From Saprospiraceae bacterium (GTDB lineage Bacteria > Bacteroidota > Bacteroidia > Chitinophagales > Saprospiraceae): a stretch of 32,070 nucleotides of DNA. The DNA lies in the NCBI GenBank assembly GCA_015490715.1, contig WFXH01000068.1, forward strand, positions 1-32,070, given 5' to 3'. The translations under genes and the position numbers were made by a program. The notes under the pieces were generated by a model. It did no database searches, was not told where the DNA came from, and saw only the letters and a list, made by a program, of their open reading frames with translations. Numbering within the stretch: the stretch's first letter is position 1; each line of letters starts with the position of its first letter. Of the stretch, positions 17,463-25,877 are shown piece after piece.

Positions 17463-17999
17463 CTACCTTCGCAATACCACGACATGGGGCCTCCACGTGG
17501 TCGAATCACCCGTGTAGCCGCGGCTGACGTCGATGAGCTCCAGACTATCGGGCACAAAGCGCAAGAGCATGTAATCGGCTTTGGTGCGGTAAAAAGCCGA
17601 CCAGGACGGCATCCAGAAACTATCCTTCATCTGCTCGTCCTCGACAATCTCAATCCTCCCGTAAAGGCTGACATAAGCAGGCAGCTGCCGCGCAAAAAAG
17701 TGTAGAGTGCCGATGGGATAAAATCGTATTTCATCCAACTTCCGCGTACGGCGATGTGTACCCAACCACACCACCATTGCGCTGTCGGGTCGAAAGGGCT
17801 CCATCACCCTCGCTTTGGGCACCCCTCCGCGAAGGGTGACCAGCGTCCCGTAATACGCACTGTCGATAATCGCCCGCGCAACTTCCAGAAGCTGCTGTTC
17901 ATGCTCAGTAAAATCCTCCCGATAGGCACGCTGCGACGGCTCCGGTGGTGCACAGCCTATGAGCACCGCTCCCATATGAAAGGCAACCCACCATTTCAT
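17463..17999 (-). CDS. Putative lipoprotein with a PNPOx-like FMN-binding split-barrel fold
   Basis: 178 residues from ATG 17999. The N-terminus MKWWVAFHMGAVLIGC is a lipoprotein signal with acceptor Cys16. The mature part resembles general-stress-type pyridoxamine phosphate oxidase-like proteins: ARAIIDSAYYGTLVTL, KARVMEPFRPDSAMVVWLGTHRRTRKLDEIR, VSLYGRIEIVEDEQMKDSFW and a C-terminal YMLLRFVPDSLELIDVSRG. Such domains bind FMN, F420 or heme; most relatives are cytosolic, so the lipoprotein signal is unusual. The frame runs back to 18032 in the NatB spacer, but the ATG at 17999 leaves a clean signal peptide. A copy of GTATGAAAT overlaps the start codon. Confidence 0.65.
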   Translation of the reverse strand: MKWWVAFHMGAVLIGCAPPEPSQRAYREDFTEHEQQLLEVARAIIDSAYYGTLVTLRGGVPKARVMEPFRPDSAMVVWLGTHRRTRKLDEIRFYPIGTLHFFARQLPAYVSLYGRIEIVEDEQMKDSFWMPSWSAFYRTKADYMLLRFVPDSLELIDVSRGYTGDSTTWRPHVVVLRR

Positions 18000-18045
18000 A
18001 CCGAAAACTCGCCATAATGCCTTGCGCCGCATCGATATAGTCCTT

Positions 18046-19374
18046 TTACGGAGTACGCAGCCAACGCCAGAGCTCTTTCAGACTCGCTTTCTTGCCGTAC
18101 ATGAGTATAGCGACTCGATAGATGCGCGCCGATACCCACGTGAAAAAGACAATACCCAACGCGGTCAAAACCATCGACAGCAAGACCTGCCACAAGGGAG
18201 GCTCGAAGATAATGCGCCCCGGCATGATCACCGGCGCCGAGAGGGGAAAGATCGAACTCCACACAGCCAAACTGCCGTGCGGCTCGCGTACCACCGCCAT
18301 GGCCAAATACAGCGATAAAATCACAGGCAGACCGATGATAAAACTGAAGGCGTTGTTTTCCTGATGCTCTTGCCCCACCGCCGAGCCCAGCGCCGCAAAC
18401 AATGTGCCGTAAAGGAAATAACCCGCAAGAAAGTAAAACAAAAACACCGGCAAGATCAACCACCAGTTGAGCCCCATGAGCTCCTGTAGGATCAATTGAA
18501 TCGTATCATTGTCCATCGCTGGACCACCCTCGTACATCTCTGTCGAAACAAATGTCGCCGCCTCACCCGAGCCGAGCTGTATACCAAAATACGGCAACAC
18601 CAGCATCGCCCCAAACAATATAATGGGTATCGTCACGATCCAGATGAGCAGTTGCGTCAGTCCAACAGCTCCTACTCCTATAATTTTACCCATCATCAAC
18701 TGAAAGGGCTTAACCGTCGATATCAATATCTCCACAATGCGGTTGATCTTCTCCTCCGAAACGCTCATCATGATCATACTGCCGTACATGAAGATGACGA
18801 TAAAGATGATATAACCTAAGGCCATGCTCAACAGCGAAGCAATGGTCGTAGCTACGCTGGATTTGTCCTTCTTGCCCTCCGTCACCGGCTCGGGATCGAT
18901 CTCTACATTCGTGTTCAACAAACTGACGACTTGTCGATTGAGTCCAAGTGTCTGGATCTTGTATTCCTTAATCCAATTTTTTATCCTCATCTCAAGCTCA
19001 ATCGAAAGAGCCAAATCGGGATCTTTATCCGCATAGAGGAAGGCCGTGTACTGCCGGACATTGGGAGTGTCGAGCATGGGCAAGTACAACACCCCATCGA
19101 TGAGCTTGCGCTGCACTTTACGCTTGAGCGTATCTAAAGGCTCCGTCGTCGGCTGCATGGTAAACTTTTCCGTCTTGACGGTGCTGTCTACCACCCCCAA
19201 CTCATCGACCACGACCAGCTGCCAATGATCCCCCCCAACATAAGATGCACTCCAAAGGGCAAATACGATTAAGACGAGAAAAACCAACGGCGCCGCTATC
19301 GTCGACAGAATAAATCCCTTCGAGCGTACGCGCGTGATGTACTCCCTCCAGATGATGAGCAAGATCTTCTTCAT
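18046..19374 (-). CDS. ABC transporter permease, NatB-like
   Basis: 442 residues. The N-terminus MKKILLIIWREYITRVRSKGFILSTI followed by a membrane segment (about 22-45) is the typical start of NatB-type ABC-2 permeases. A large extracytoplasmic domain of about 130 residues follows, then a run of membrane segments from about 180 (YIIFIVIFMYGSMIMMSV, LLIWIVTIPIILFGAMLV, LPVFLFYFLAGYFLYG, FSFIIGLPVILSLYLAMAVV, VLLSMVLTALGIVFFTWVSA). The loop motif SEEKINRIVEILISTVKPFQLMMGKIIGVG is the coupling helix. Its ATG overlaps the ATPase stop by 4 nt. NatAB of Bacillus exports sodium; here the substrate is unproven. Confidence 0.88.
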   Translation of the reverse strand: MKKILLIIWREYITRVRSKGFILSTIAAPLVFLVLIVFALWSASYVGGDHWQLVVVDELGVVDSTVKTEKFTMQPTTEPLDTLKRKVQRKLIDGVLYLPMLDTPNVRQYTAFLYADKDPDLALSIELEMRIKNWIKEYKIQTLGLNRQVVSLLNTNVEIDPEPVTEGKKDKSSVATTIASLLSMALGYIIFIVIFMYGSMIMMSVSEEKINRIVEILISTVKPFQLMMGKIIGVGAVGLTQLLIWIVTIPIILFGAMLVLPYFGIQLGSGEAATFVSTEMYEGGPAMDNDTIQLILQELMGLNWWLILPVFLFYFLAGYFLYGTLFAALGSAVGQEHQENNAFSFIIGLPVILSLYLAMAVVREPHGSLAVWSSIFPLSAPVIMPGRIIFEPPLWQVLLSMVLTALGIVFFTWVSARIYRVAILMYGKKASLKELWRWLRTP

Positions 19375-20273
19375 GCCGTAACAGCTTTTTGCGTGACCGT
19401 CTCGATAAAGATTTCGTTCAAGGTAGGTAAGATCTCCTCAAAGCGGCGGATGGGTATGCGATGTTCCACGATGGTCGAAAGCACCGAAAACACATCATCC
19501 CCCTCCACTCGTACGATGATCTCGTGGGGCTTTTCCTCCACCACATTCAGCCTGACGGTGACCTCCGCGGGCAAGAACATCTCGCCGTGCACGATGCGGT
19601 ACAAGTGTTTTTTAAAGCGATTTTTCACTTCCAACACACCGCCTTCGAGAATTTTTTTGCCCTGATGGATGAGCACTATGCGCTCGCAGATTTCTTCCAC
19701 TTGCTCCATGCGATGCGTGGAAAATACGATGGTCACCCCCCGCTCCTTTAAGCGCATGATCTCCTCCTTGATGCGATTGGTGTTGACGGGATCCAGACCG
19801 GAAAAGGGCTCATCCAAGATGAGCAATTCCGGTTCGGTGACGACGGTAGCGATAAACTGAACCTTTTGCTGCATGCCCTTCGACAACTCCTCCACCTTGC
19901 GATTCCACCATCCATCGGCCTCTAAACGCTTCATCCAATAGCGCAAATTGCGACGCGCCTCTGTGCGACTTAATCCCTTCAACCTCGCCAAATACATCAA
20001 GTGCTCCCCCACACGCATTTTTCGGTATAACCCCCGCTCCTCGGGCAAATATCCGATCTTGTGATACCTCATCCCGACAATAGGACGTCCGTGCAATCGT
20101 ATGTCGCCCGCATCGGGCATAAAAATACCTGTGATGATCCGTATCAACGTCGTCTTGCCCGCACCGTTCGGGCCCAACAAGCCAAAGATGGTGCCCTGTG
20201 GCACCGTAAAACTCACCGCATCAAGTGCCTTGTGTCCGCGAAAGATCTTCGTAATCCGATTGACTTCCAGCAT
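19371..20273 (-). CDS. ABC transporter ATP-binding protein, NatA-like
   Basis: 300 residues. Walker A GPNGAGKTT is at 34-42, then GYLPEERGLYRKMRV around the Q-loop, signature LSKGMQQKVQ, Walker B LLILDEPFSGLDP and the switch histidine in VFSTHRMEQVEEICERIV. The C-terminal domain (about 215-300) is of the type seen in NatA and other ABC-2 ATPases. It is the first gene of a long minus-strand run to tatD. Upstream on the minus strand, TTCCTTTG is one base from the TAnnTTTG form and may be the promoter. Confidence 0.92.
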   Translation of the reverse strand: MLEVNRITKIFRGHKALDAVSFTVPQGTIFGLLGPNGAGKTTLIRIITGIFMPDAGDIRLHGRPIVGMRYHKIGYLPEERGLYRKMRVGEHLMYLARLKGLSRTEARRNLRYWMKRLEADGWWNRKVEELSKGMQQKVQFIATVVTEPELLILDEPFSGLDPVNTNRIKEEIMRLKERGVTIVFSTHRMEQVEEICERIVLIHQGKKILEGGVLEVKNRFKKHLYRIVHGEMFLPAEVTVRLNVVEEKPHEIIVRVEGDDVFSVLSTIVEHRIPIRRFEEILPTLNEIFIETVTQKAVTA

Positions 20274-20410
20274 GTACCCTCGATTTTATCCCCAAAGGAA
20301 CACCATTTTTGCCATTTGTCGAAGGAATTTTCGACCAGCTTCAATAGAGCTACGACAATCACACTTCTACGCAAGATTAGAGGCAACAAAAATTGCGCCC
20401 TCCCAACATC

Positions 20411-21157
20411 ATGGGATATCTCAATTTTTACTACCTTGCTCTTTTGAAAGTAAAAAATCACGTGGTGAAGCGCATATCCTATGTATTCTCAAAATTCCTG
20501 CCCTCCAAGGCCCTCCTACTCCTATTGCTCCTTGGAGGAACGACCATTCAAGGACAAGATACTCTGCGTTTCAACAAGCGCATGACCAGTTTTGGCCCCC
20601 AGCCTGTCGTCGAGCTCCCTCTTCCCCATGCCCCGAAGGACCTCATCGTCGACGTGTGGAAGTCGTATTTACGCCCCTACGGCAAGGTGCGCTACAATAA
20701 AAAAGCCGGCGAATACTACCTCGAAGACGCCGAAATTCCCTCTATCCACCCTTCGAGCAAGGTCGATCTCTATTTCATCGCCGAAGACAGCGCTGCGATC
20801 GCCTTCGCCTTTGTCGACAAAGACTTCATCGACCAACAATCGCCCCATGCCTCCCGCTTCGTTCAATTTCTACAGAGCTTTCGACGAGAGGTCGAACTCG
20901 AACGCCTCAGGCGCACCATCCTGGCGGCCGAAAAAGAGCTCAAATCCCTCCAACGCAAGCTGCGGAAGCTCGAAAAGCGCGAGCGCAAACTCCACCGCAC
21001 CATCCAACAGGCCGAACAAACCCTGCGCGAAGCCAGAGAAGAATTGCCCATCAATAAAAAACACCAGCGCGAAACCCTTCAAGCCATCCAAGCCCAACAG
21101 CAGCGGATTAAAAATCTGCTCCAACAACTTGATTCTGTGAAGCAAAACGCCCCGTAG
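20411..21157 (+). CDS. Secreted protein with C-terminal coiled coil, family not recognised
   Basis: 248 residues from ATG 20411; GTG 20465 is an alternative that places a hydrophobic segment (ALLLLLLLGGTTIQGQ) nearer the N-terminus. The signal peptide ends at about IQG-Q. A globular part of about 115 residues follows (KDLIVDVWKSYLRPYGKVRYNKKAGEYY and LYFIAEDSAAIAFAFVDKDF), then a long charged coiled coil from about residue 155 to the end, rich in Glu, Lys, Arg and Gln (ELKSLQRKLRKLEKRERKL). No lipobox is present. It would be periplasmic or on the cell surface. The function is unknown. It lies immediately upstream of the cytochrome set, but that set has its own promoter element, so the link may be only positional. 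Confidence 0.6.
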   Translation: MGYLNFYYLALLKVKNHVVKRISYVFSKFLPSKALLLLLLLGGTTIQGQDTLRFNKRMTSFGPQPVVELPLPHAPKDLIVDVWKSYLRPYGKVRYNKKAGEYYLEDAEIPSIHPSSKVDLYFIAEDSAAIAFAFVDKDFIDQQSPHASRFVQFLQSFRREVELERLRRTILAAEKELKSLQRKLRKLEKRERKLHRTIQQAEQTLREAREELPINKKHQRETLQAIQAQQQRIKNLLQQLDSVKQNAP

Positions 21158-21183
21158 CACGCATCTATTTCATCCGCAATTCC

Positions 21184-21191
21184 TACTTTTG
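21184..21191 (+). promoter_or_regulatory. Possible -7 promoter element of the cytochrome set
   Basis: TACTTTTG matches TAnnTTTG. No TTG is seen at the normal -33 spacing. It overlaps a TTG that would otherwise be the first possible start codon of the next gene, so that start can be dismissed. Confidence 0.45.
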
Positions 21192-21224
21192 CCCATCGTA
21201 GAGATGTCGACTCAATCCTCCTGC

Positions 21225-21617
21225 ATGCGCAGACTACGGACCCATATCTACCCTATCCTCATAGGCATTGCTTTCGCCAGCATTACTGTTTTAATGAGCT
21301 ATTGCACCTTTGATCAAGTGGAGGCGGTTCCGCTTGAATGCGATCACCCTTACACCTTTGAGAGTAACGACAGCTTCAAAGTGCGGCCCATCTTTGAGTT
21401 GACCTGCTCGTATCAGGGATGTCATGAGCGCAACGCCTCCATCGGCGATTTTACCCAGTACCGCACCCTAAAGCCCTTTATCCGCAACGGCAAGATCTTC
21501 CGACGCGTCATCGAAAACAAAGACATGCCCCCGCCTTATGCAACGGGGCCAAAGACCTTGACCACCGAAGAGCTACAGGTGATCGAATGCTGGCTCGCCG
21601 CAGGTGGACCGCCATAG
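21225..21617 (+). CDS. Small c-type cytochrome lipoprotein with CX4CH heme motif
   Basis: 130 residues from ATG 21225 (ATG 21204 is also in frame). The signal segment ends in VLMSYC, a possible lipobox. The heme site is CSYQGCH at 61-67, a CX4CH variant common in planctomycete-type and Bacteroidota cytochromes (the usual form is CX2CH). The sequence before it (FKVRPIFELT) and after it (IGDFTQYRTLKPFIRNGKIFRRVIENKDMPPP) follows the single-domain cytochrome pattern, and the Met in DMPPP is the likely second axial ligand. ELQVIECWLAAGGPP ends the domain. It probably sits in the outer membrane or periplasm. It is the first gene of a three-gene set. Confidence 0.7.
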   Translation: MRRLRTHIYPILIGIAFASITVLMSYCTFDQVEAVPLECDHPYTFESNDSFKVRPIFELTCSYQGCHERNASIGDFTQYRTLKPFIRNGKIFRRVIENKDMPPPYATGPKTLTTEELQVIECWLAAGGPP

Positions 21618-21638
21618 ACACAGACAAACTCCATCGCC

Positions 21639-22502
21639 ATGAAAGGTCTACACATATTGCTCGTCGTCGCCTTTTATCTCCCTGCCAGGTCCCAAGAGAT
21701 CGTCTACCAGACGTTCAAACACGGCCGTATCGTCACCACCCAGTCGACCGAAACCCTCAAGACCTGGGATTGGGACTTCTACGTCATGCACCGCTTTGGA
21801 GACCTCGTCGGTCCCAATGGCGGCACAACCAACACCTTCGGCCTCGCTAACGCAGCCGACGTCATCATCGGTTTTCGCTATGGCCTCAACGACAACCTCG
21901 AAGTGGGACTCTCGCGCAACAAGGGCGGCAGCCCACTGGCCCTGGATAAAAATTTCAACCTCCACCTCAAATACCGCATGCTTCGCCAAAAGCACCGCGG
22001 CACCCCCTTGAGCCTCAGTGTCTTTAGCCTGACCTCGTTTTCTACCGCACAGCGCTCCCTCAATCCCGCCTCCCTCAAGTACTTCGCCAAGTTTATCCAC
22101 CGATTTACGTACCACTTCCAAATAATGGCTGCTCGCAAGTTTTCGCATCGCTTCTCCCTACAGCTGGGCGCCGGCTACACACATCGCAACATCGCCTACT
22201 CGGGCGAGAGCAACGGCATCGCCTCTGCCCTCTTCGGCATGCGCCTCCAGCTGAGCAAGATTTACGGCATCGTCGCCGACGCCGCTTTCCCCTTTGCATC
22301 CCATATCCGCCTCTTCGACACCCACCAGCCCTACCTCGGCATCGCGCTCGAAATCGAAACAGGTGGCGGACACATCTTTAACATCAGCCTCACCAATGCG
22401 CGCGGCACCATCGAAACCGATTTCATCCCCTACACCATCGAACGGATTGATCAGGGCGAATTTCGACTGGGATTCACACTCTCGCGTTATATGCGTTTTT
22501 AA
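21639..22502 (+). CDS. DUF5777-family beta-barrel-like protein
   Basis: 287 residues with a signal peptide (MKGLHILLVVAFYLPARSQ). The mature sequence alternates in short amphipathic strands (DFYVMHRFGDLVGPNGGTT, ADVIIGFRYGLNDNLEVGLSRN, FNLHLKYRML, FSLQLGAGYTHRN, GMRLQLSKIYGIVADAAFP, HIFNISLTNARGT) and ends in an aromatic, RYMRF, as outer-membrane barrels do. The HRFGD and GLNDNLEVG motifs point to DUF5777, an uncharacterised Bacteroidota family often next to cytochromes. It stands 21 nt after the cytochrome lipoprotein and 23 nt before the di-heme cytochrome, so all three are one operon. A pore or scaffold for electron transfer is possible but unproven. Confidence 0.7.
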   Translation: MKGLHILLVVAFYLPARSQEIVYQTFKHGRIVTTQSTETLKTWDWDFYVMHRFGDLVGPNGGTTNTFGLANAADVIIGFRYGLNDNLEVGLSRNKGGSPLALDKNFNLHLKYRMLRQKHRGTPLSLSVFSLTSFSTAQRSLNPASLKYFAKFIHRFTYHFQIMAARKFSHRFSLQLGAGYTHRNIAYSGESNGIASALFGMRLQLSKIYGIVADAAFPFASHIRLFDTHQPYLGIALEIETGGGHIFNISLTNARGTIETDFIPYTIERIDQGEFRLGFTLSRYMRF

Positions 22503-22525
22503 TATGGTATGAAACCGTACGTGCT

Positions 22526-23605
22526 ATGAAATGGTGGTACTTTCTGTTGATCGCCCTCAGCATTGGTCTCTTCCCGACCTATTTGCTTCGACCGCTATCC
22601 TCCACATCGGAGTACGTCGCCCCCATGAATGCCATGGATCCAGAAGAGCTGCTTCGCCAAAACGTCTACACCGTACTCCACAATCTCGGGGATTCGGCAC
22701 CACCTCATGTGGTCAATGATTCCAGTGCGACTTATGCCTCTAAGCAGCGTGGTAGAGACTTGTTTTTCAAGGGGATGACCATCGGACCCGATGGCTCTAC
22801 CACGCCCGTACAGAGCAAGATGTTCAAGTGTTGGGCCTGCCACAATACGGTGCGTGAAGATCCAGACCTTCGCAAGCACGACCCCGAAGCACGCCTCCAA
22901 TACGCCAAAGAACACGGCATCCCCCTCCTGCCGGCTACGACCGTCTACGGCATCGTCAACCGCCAGAGCTTCTACAACGGCGATTGGAGCAAAAAGTACG
23001 GACCAGATATCGTCGCCAAAGTGCGACACAACCTGCGCCAAGCCATCCAGCTCTGCGCCATCGGCTGTGCCCAGGGGCGCCCCCTAAAAGATTGGGAAAT
23101 CGAGTCGATCCTCATGTTTTTTTGGGACCTCCAGTATAAAATGGCGGACCTCGACTGGACTGCCGACGAATTGGAGTTTGTCCACCGTGCCCTCCAGCGT
23201 CCGCACGACCAAGCGATGCGCGATAGCGCCATCCACCTGATCAAATCCAAATACGCCCCCTTTTCGCCCGCCACTTTCAATCCCCCACCTGCCGATCGAA
23301 AGGCCGGCTACGGCTTACAGGGACGCCCCGAAGTCGGCCGAGATGTCTACCGCATGAGCTGTCTGCACTGCCACAAAAACGGCCGCTTTGCCTACCTCTA
23401 CCTCGACGAAGACCCCTTCAGCCTCAAATTACTCCGCAAACACTTCCCGCGCTACTCGCGCTACTCGGCATACCAGGTCATCTGCTGGGGCACCGAACCC
23501 CTGCCGGGCAAGCGCTTTTACATGCCCCAATACACCAAACAGCGCATGAGCCCCCAGCAAATCGAAGACCTGCGTGCCTATCTGGAACAACAAGCACAAC
23601 CCTGA
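22526..23605 (+). CDS. Di-heme c-type cytochrome
   Basis: 359 residues. The N-terminus MKWWYFLLIALSIGLFPTYLL is a signal peptide or anchor. Two heme-binding motifs are present: CWACH at 102-106 and CLHCH at 279-283. The second one follows GRPEVGRDVYRMS, the usual cytochrome c lead-in. A further Cys pair (LCAIGCAQ) lacks the His and is not a heme site. The stretch YMPQYTKQRMSPQQIEDLRAYLEQQ at the C-terminus is a typical cytochrome domain end with a Met ligand. It would act in the periplasm. Together with the CX4CH lipoprotein and the barrel-like protein it suggests an electron path, but the donor and acceptor are unknown. The ATG overlaps a near-copy of the GTATGAAAT word. Confidence 0.8.
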   Translation: MKWWYFLLIALSIGLFPTYLLRPLSSTSEYVAPMNAMDPEELLRQNVYTVLHNLGDSAPPHVVNDSSATYASKQRGRDLFFKGMTIGPDGSTTPVQSKMFKCWACHNTVREDPDLRKHDPEARLQYAKEHGIPLLPATTVYGIVNRQSFYNGDWSKKYGPDIVAKVRHNLRQAIQLCAIGCAQGRPLKDWEIESILMFFWDLQYKMADLDWTADELEFVHRALQRPHDQAMRDSAIHLIKSKYAPFSPATFNPPPADRKAGYGLQGRPEVGRDVYRMSCLHCHKNGRFAYLYLDEDPFSLKLLRKHFPRYSRYSAYQVICWGTEPLPGKRFYMPQYTKQRMSPQQIEDLRAYLEQQAQP

Positions 23606-23679
23606 AGCGGGCTATCGCACCTTTGTACATTGCAACACTTTTGTGAAGCTCCTCATCCCCACAATTGAAAAGGTTGTCC

Positions 23680-23687
23680 TACCTTTG
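23680..23687 (+). promoter_or_regulatory. Promoter element of the B12 uptake operon
   Basis: TACCTTTG matches TAnnTTTG. The only nearby TTG is 12 nt upstream, too close for a normal -33. Transcription would start near 23691-23694, exactly where the riboswitch P1 stem begins. Confidence 0.6.
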
Positions 23688-23692
23688 CATTT

Positions 23693-23929
23693 GCGACAGT
23701 ACCTGCCTTCGGACAGGTGGAGCTCAACCGAAGGGACGAGCGAAGAGGGAAATCCGTGAAAATCGGATACTGTACCCGCAGCTGTAAGCCCGCCGACAGC
23801 AGTCGGTGCGCATGCATTCAACCACTGTTCGATCTCGAACGGGAAGGGCATGCCAAGGGGCAAGTCAGAAGACCTGCTGTCGCACTGTTGTATCACCGCG
23901 CTTTCGGGAGTTAAGGCTCGGTGAGGTAC
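23693..23929 (+). promoter_or_regulatory. Cobalamin (adenosylcobalamin-type) riboswitch
   Basis: A 7-bp P1 stem closes the aptamer: GCGACAG (23693-23699) pairs with CTGTCGC (23877-23883). Inside are a hairpin at 23701-23718, the conserved core AGGGAAATCCGTG with the AATCGGA arm (from about 23746), CCCGCAGCTGTAAG, and the B12-box-like AGAAGACCTGCTG at the 3' end. The order matches the E. coli btuB leader. Downstream, a second stem can form between TCACCG (23893-23898) and CGGTGA (23919-23924), extended by GTA/TAC; it has no T-run. This stem may be the expression platform. B12 binding should lower expression of the uptake operon. Confidence 0.88.
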
Positions 23930-24031
23930 GGGAATAGACCACTCGTCGATCGCTTATTCTTTCGTCCCTTCCCTACACTCACCCTTGACTCTCCGACAGG
24001 CACAAAGACCGAAGAAAAAACCAGCGCACAC

Positions 24032-25870
24032 GTGTTGCGACTTTCGACATATTGGCTGGCTCTATGCATCTGCCTCGCTGTGCAGCTCCTCACCGCCCAG
24101 CGAGCAGATACTACCATATCGCTCCCCCAGGCCGTGGTCCGTGCAGAGCGCACCTCACCTCTTGTCGCTAAATATCCCCTCCACCCATCTGCCAATCCCC
24201 AACACGGCCTGTCCGAACTCGCATCCAAAGGCCTCTTCACTATGCCCAGCTACGGCCCAGGCCAGCTCACAGGACTACGTGCCTATGGCCTTCCGTCCGC
24301 ACACACCACCGTCCAATGGATGGGGCTCACCCTCAACGACCCGCTCACAGGCCAAACCGACTTTTCCGAAGTCTATCCCATTCTCTTCAGCGACGAGCTA
24401 CAAATCCAATCCATCGGCCAACGAGGAGGCCTGCAGCTCGATCTGACACCGCGCCTGGCGTTTTCAAAATCCTCCATCAAGGGAAGCGGACACCTCACCG
24501 AGCGCTTCGGCCTCGGATGCTTCTCATCCGCCGACATTCGTCACCACAACAGCCGGGGAAGCATTCGATTCCTCAAGCTCACCAACACCAACCGTTATCG
24601 CATACCCCATCCTCAAGGTCCGCGCTATCAACGACACGCATCCAAAAACCTCTTCGGTGTCAGCGCGGCCATCTCTACGCCCATCGGCACCCGATCCCAT
24701 AGCACCGTGGCCGCCTTCTCCAATTCCGACCACCGTCAGATTCCGCCCACTATCGACCAAGAGGAAAACTCTTCGACCCTTTCCACCCAGCGCAAGGCCA
24801 TCGCCTTCGCCCTGCGACACGATGCCACAAGTGTTGCGACCCTTTCGCTTCAGGCCGGCACCATACACTACCGCATACGCTACAACGACACACCGCGACA
24901 AATCCGCTATCAAGCCCAGACCTTCGAGCAACAGCTCACCCCAGCCGTACGCCTCCAGCTCGGCAGACACATCTACACTCGCATCGAAATACCATGGCAA
25001 TATCAGCGGGCCCGATCGACGGGCTTCGTCGATGCGGCCACGCGATGGATTGCACGTCCAAACGCACACTTGACTATCGACCAGAAGAAATTTACCATGC
25101 ACATCACGGCTGGCGGGCTTATAACCACTCGTCAGCGCTTCCAATGGATAGGCCAATGGGACTTGTCTCGGTCTGTACTCCGCCATTGGTCCATCGCCCT
25201 GGGCATCAACCGCACGGTACGCCTGCCGAGCTTCAACGACCTATATTGGTTCGAAGGCGGCAATCCCGACCTCCAGACCGAACACGGCTTTGGCTCCAAT
25301 CTCGCCCTCGACTACCGCCCTGGTGAGCAATTGCACCTCCATGTCAACGGCTTCTTTCGACAGATCAACGATTTCATACAGTGGATCCCCCAAAGAGGCA
25401 TCTTCCGCGCCACACAAATACCGAGCATCCGCTCCTGGGGCGCTACCACCACCGCCACATCTCAAATCCATCCCAACCTGCGAATATCCGCCGTCTGGAC
25501 GTACACGCGCTGCATCTTTCTGCATAACCGCTTACCCAACGACGACATTCGCGGCAAACAACTCCTCTATGTGCCCTTGCATCAGGGAAGTGTCGAGGTA
25601 GAGACCGCGTTCGAGGATTGGACCTTCCAACTGTTGGTCACTGGTGCCACCGAACGATACATCACCACCGACAACAGCCGCGCTCTTCCTCCCTACCTGC
25701 TGGTACACGCCTCTGCCGAGTATGCCTTTCAATGGCGGAAAATCCCCATGCGAGCCACATTCTATGTCGAAAACCTGACCGATAGGTATTACGAACTCTA
25801 TTCGGGATGGCCCATGCCGGGACGTCGACTGCATGTTCGAATAACAGCTGAGTACGATTTTAAACACTAA
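24032..25870 (+). CDS. btuB: TonB-dependent outer-membrane receptor for cobalamin (BtuB-type)
   Basis: 612 residues from GTG 24032. The signal peptide (LSTYWLALCICLAVQLLTAQ) is followed by a short N-terminal tail with TonB-box-like TISLPQAVV, a plug domain (about 45-140, with PGQLTGLRAYGLPSAHTTVQWMG split by turns) and a 22-strand-type barrel with the closing strand RLHVRITAEYDF. Length fits BtuB, which is smaller than SusC-type receptors, and there is no carboxypeptidase-like N-terminal domain. The riboswitch upstream and the downstream DUF4465 and BtuG-like genes identify the ligand as B12. The frame extends back to GTG 23921, but that start would lie in the riboswitch stem and add a 37-residue tail before the signal peptide. 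Confidence 0.88.
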   Translation: MLRLSTYWLALCICLAVQLLTAQRADTTISLPQAVVRAERTSPLVAKYPLHPSANPQHGLSELASKGLFTMPSYGPGQLTGLRAYGLPSAHTTVQWMGLTLNDPLTGQTDFSEVYPILFSDELQIQSIGQRGGLQLDLTPRLAFSKSSIKGSGHLTERFGLGCFSSADIRHHNSRGSIRFLKLTNTNRYRIPHPQGPRYQRHASKNLFGVSAAISTPIGTRSHSTVAAFSNSDHRQIPPTIDQEENSSTLSTQRKAIAFALRHDATSVATLSLQAGTIHYRIRYNDTPRQIRYQAQTFEQQLTPAVRLQLGRHIYTRIEIPWQYQRARSTGFVDAATRWIARPNAHLTIDQKKFTMHITAGGLITTRQRFQWIGQWDLSRSVLRHWSIALGINRTVRLPSFNDLYWFEGGNPDLQTEHGFGSNLALDYRPGEQLHLHVNGFFRQINDFIQWIPQRGIFRATQIPSIRSWGATTTATSQIHPNLRISAVWTYTRCIFLHNRLPNDDIRGKQLLYVPLHQGSVEVETAFEDWTFQLLVTGATERYITTDNSRALPPYLLVHASAEYAFQWRKIPMRATFYVENLTDRYYELYSGWPMPGRRLHVRITAEYDFKH

Positions 25871-25877
25871 AAACTTA

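Noticed and set aside
21121-21200. Rho-independent terminator between the coiled-coil gene and the cytochrome set
   Set aside because: No stem of more than four pairs and no T-run could be found.
23046-23075. A third heme site in the di-heme cytochrome (LCAIGCAQ)
   Set aside because: The His that must follow the second Cys is missing.
24524-25186. A 220-codon minus-strand reading opposite btuB
   Set aside because: Antisense shadow; the plus strand carries the signal peptide, plug and barrel of the receptor.
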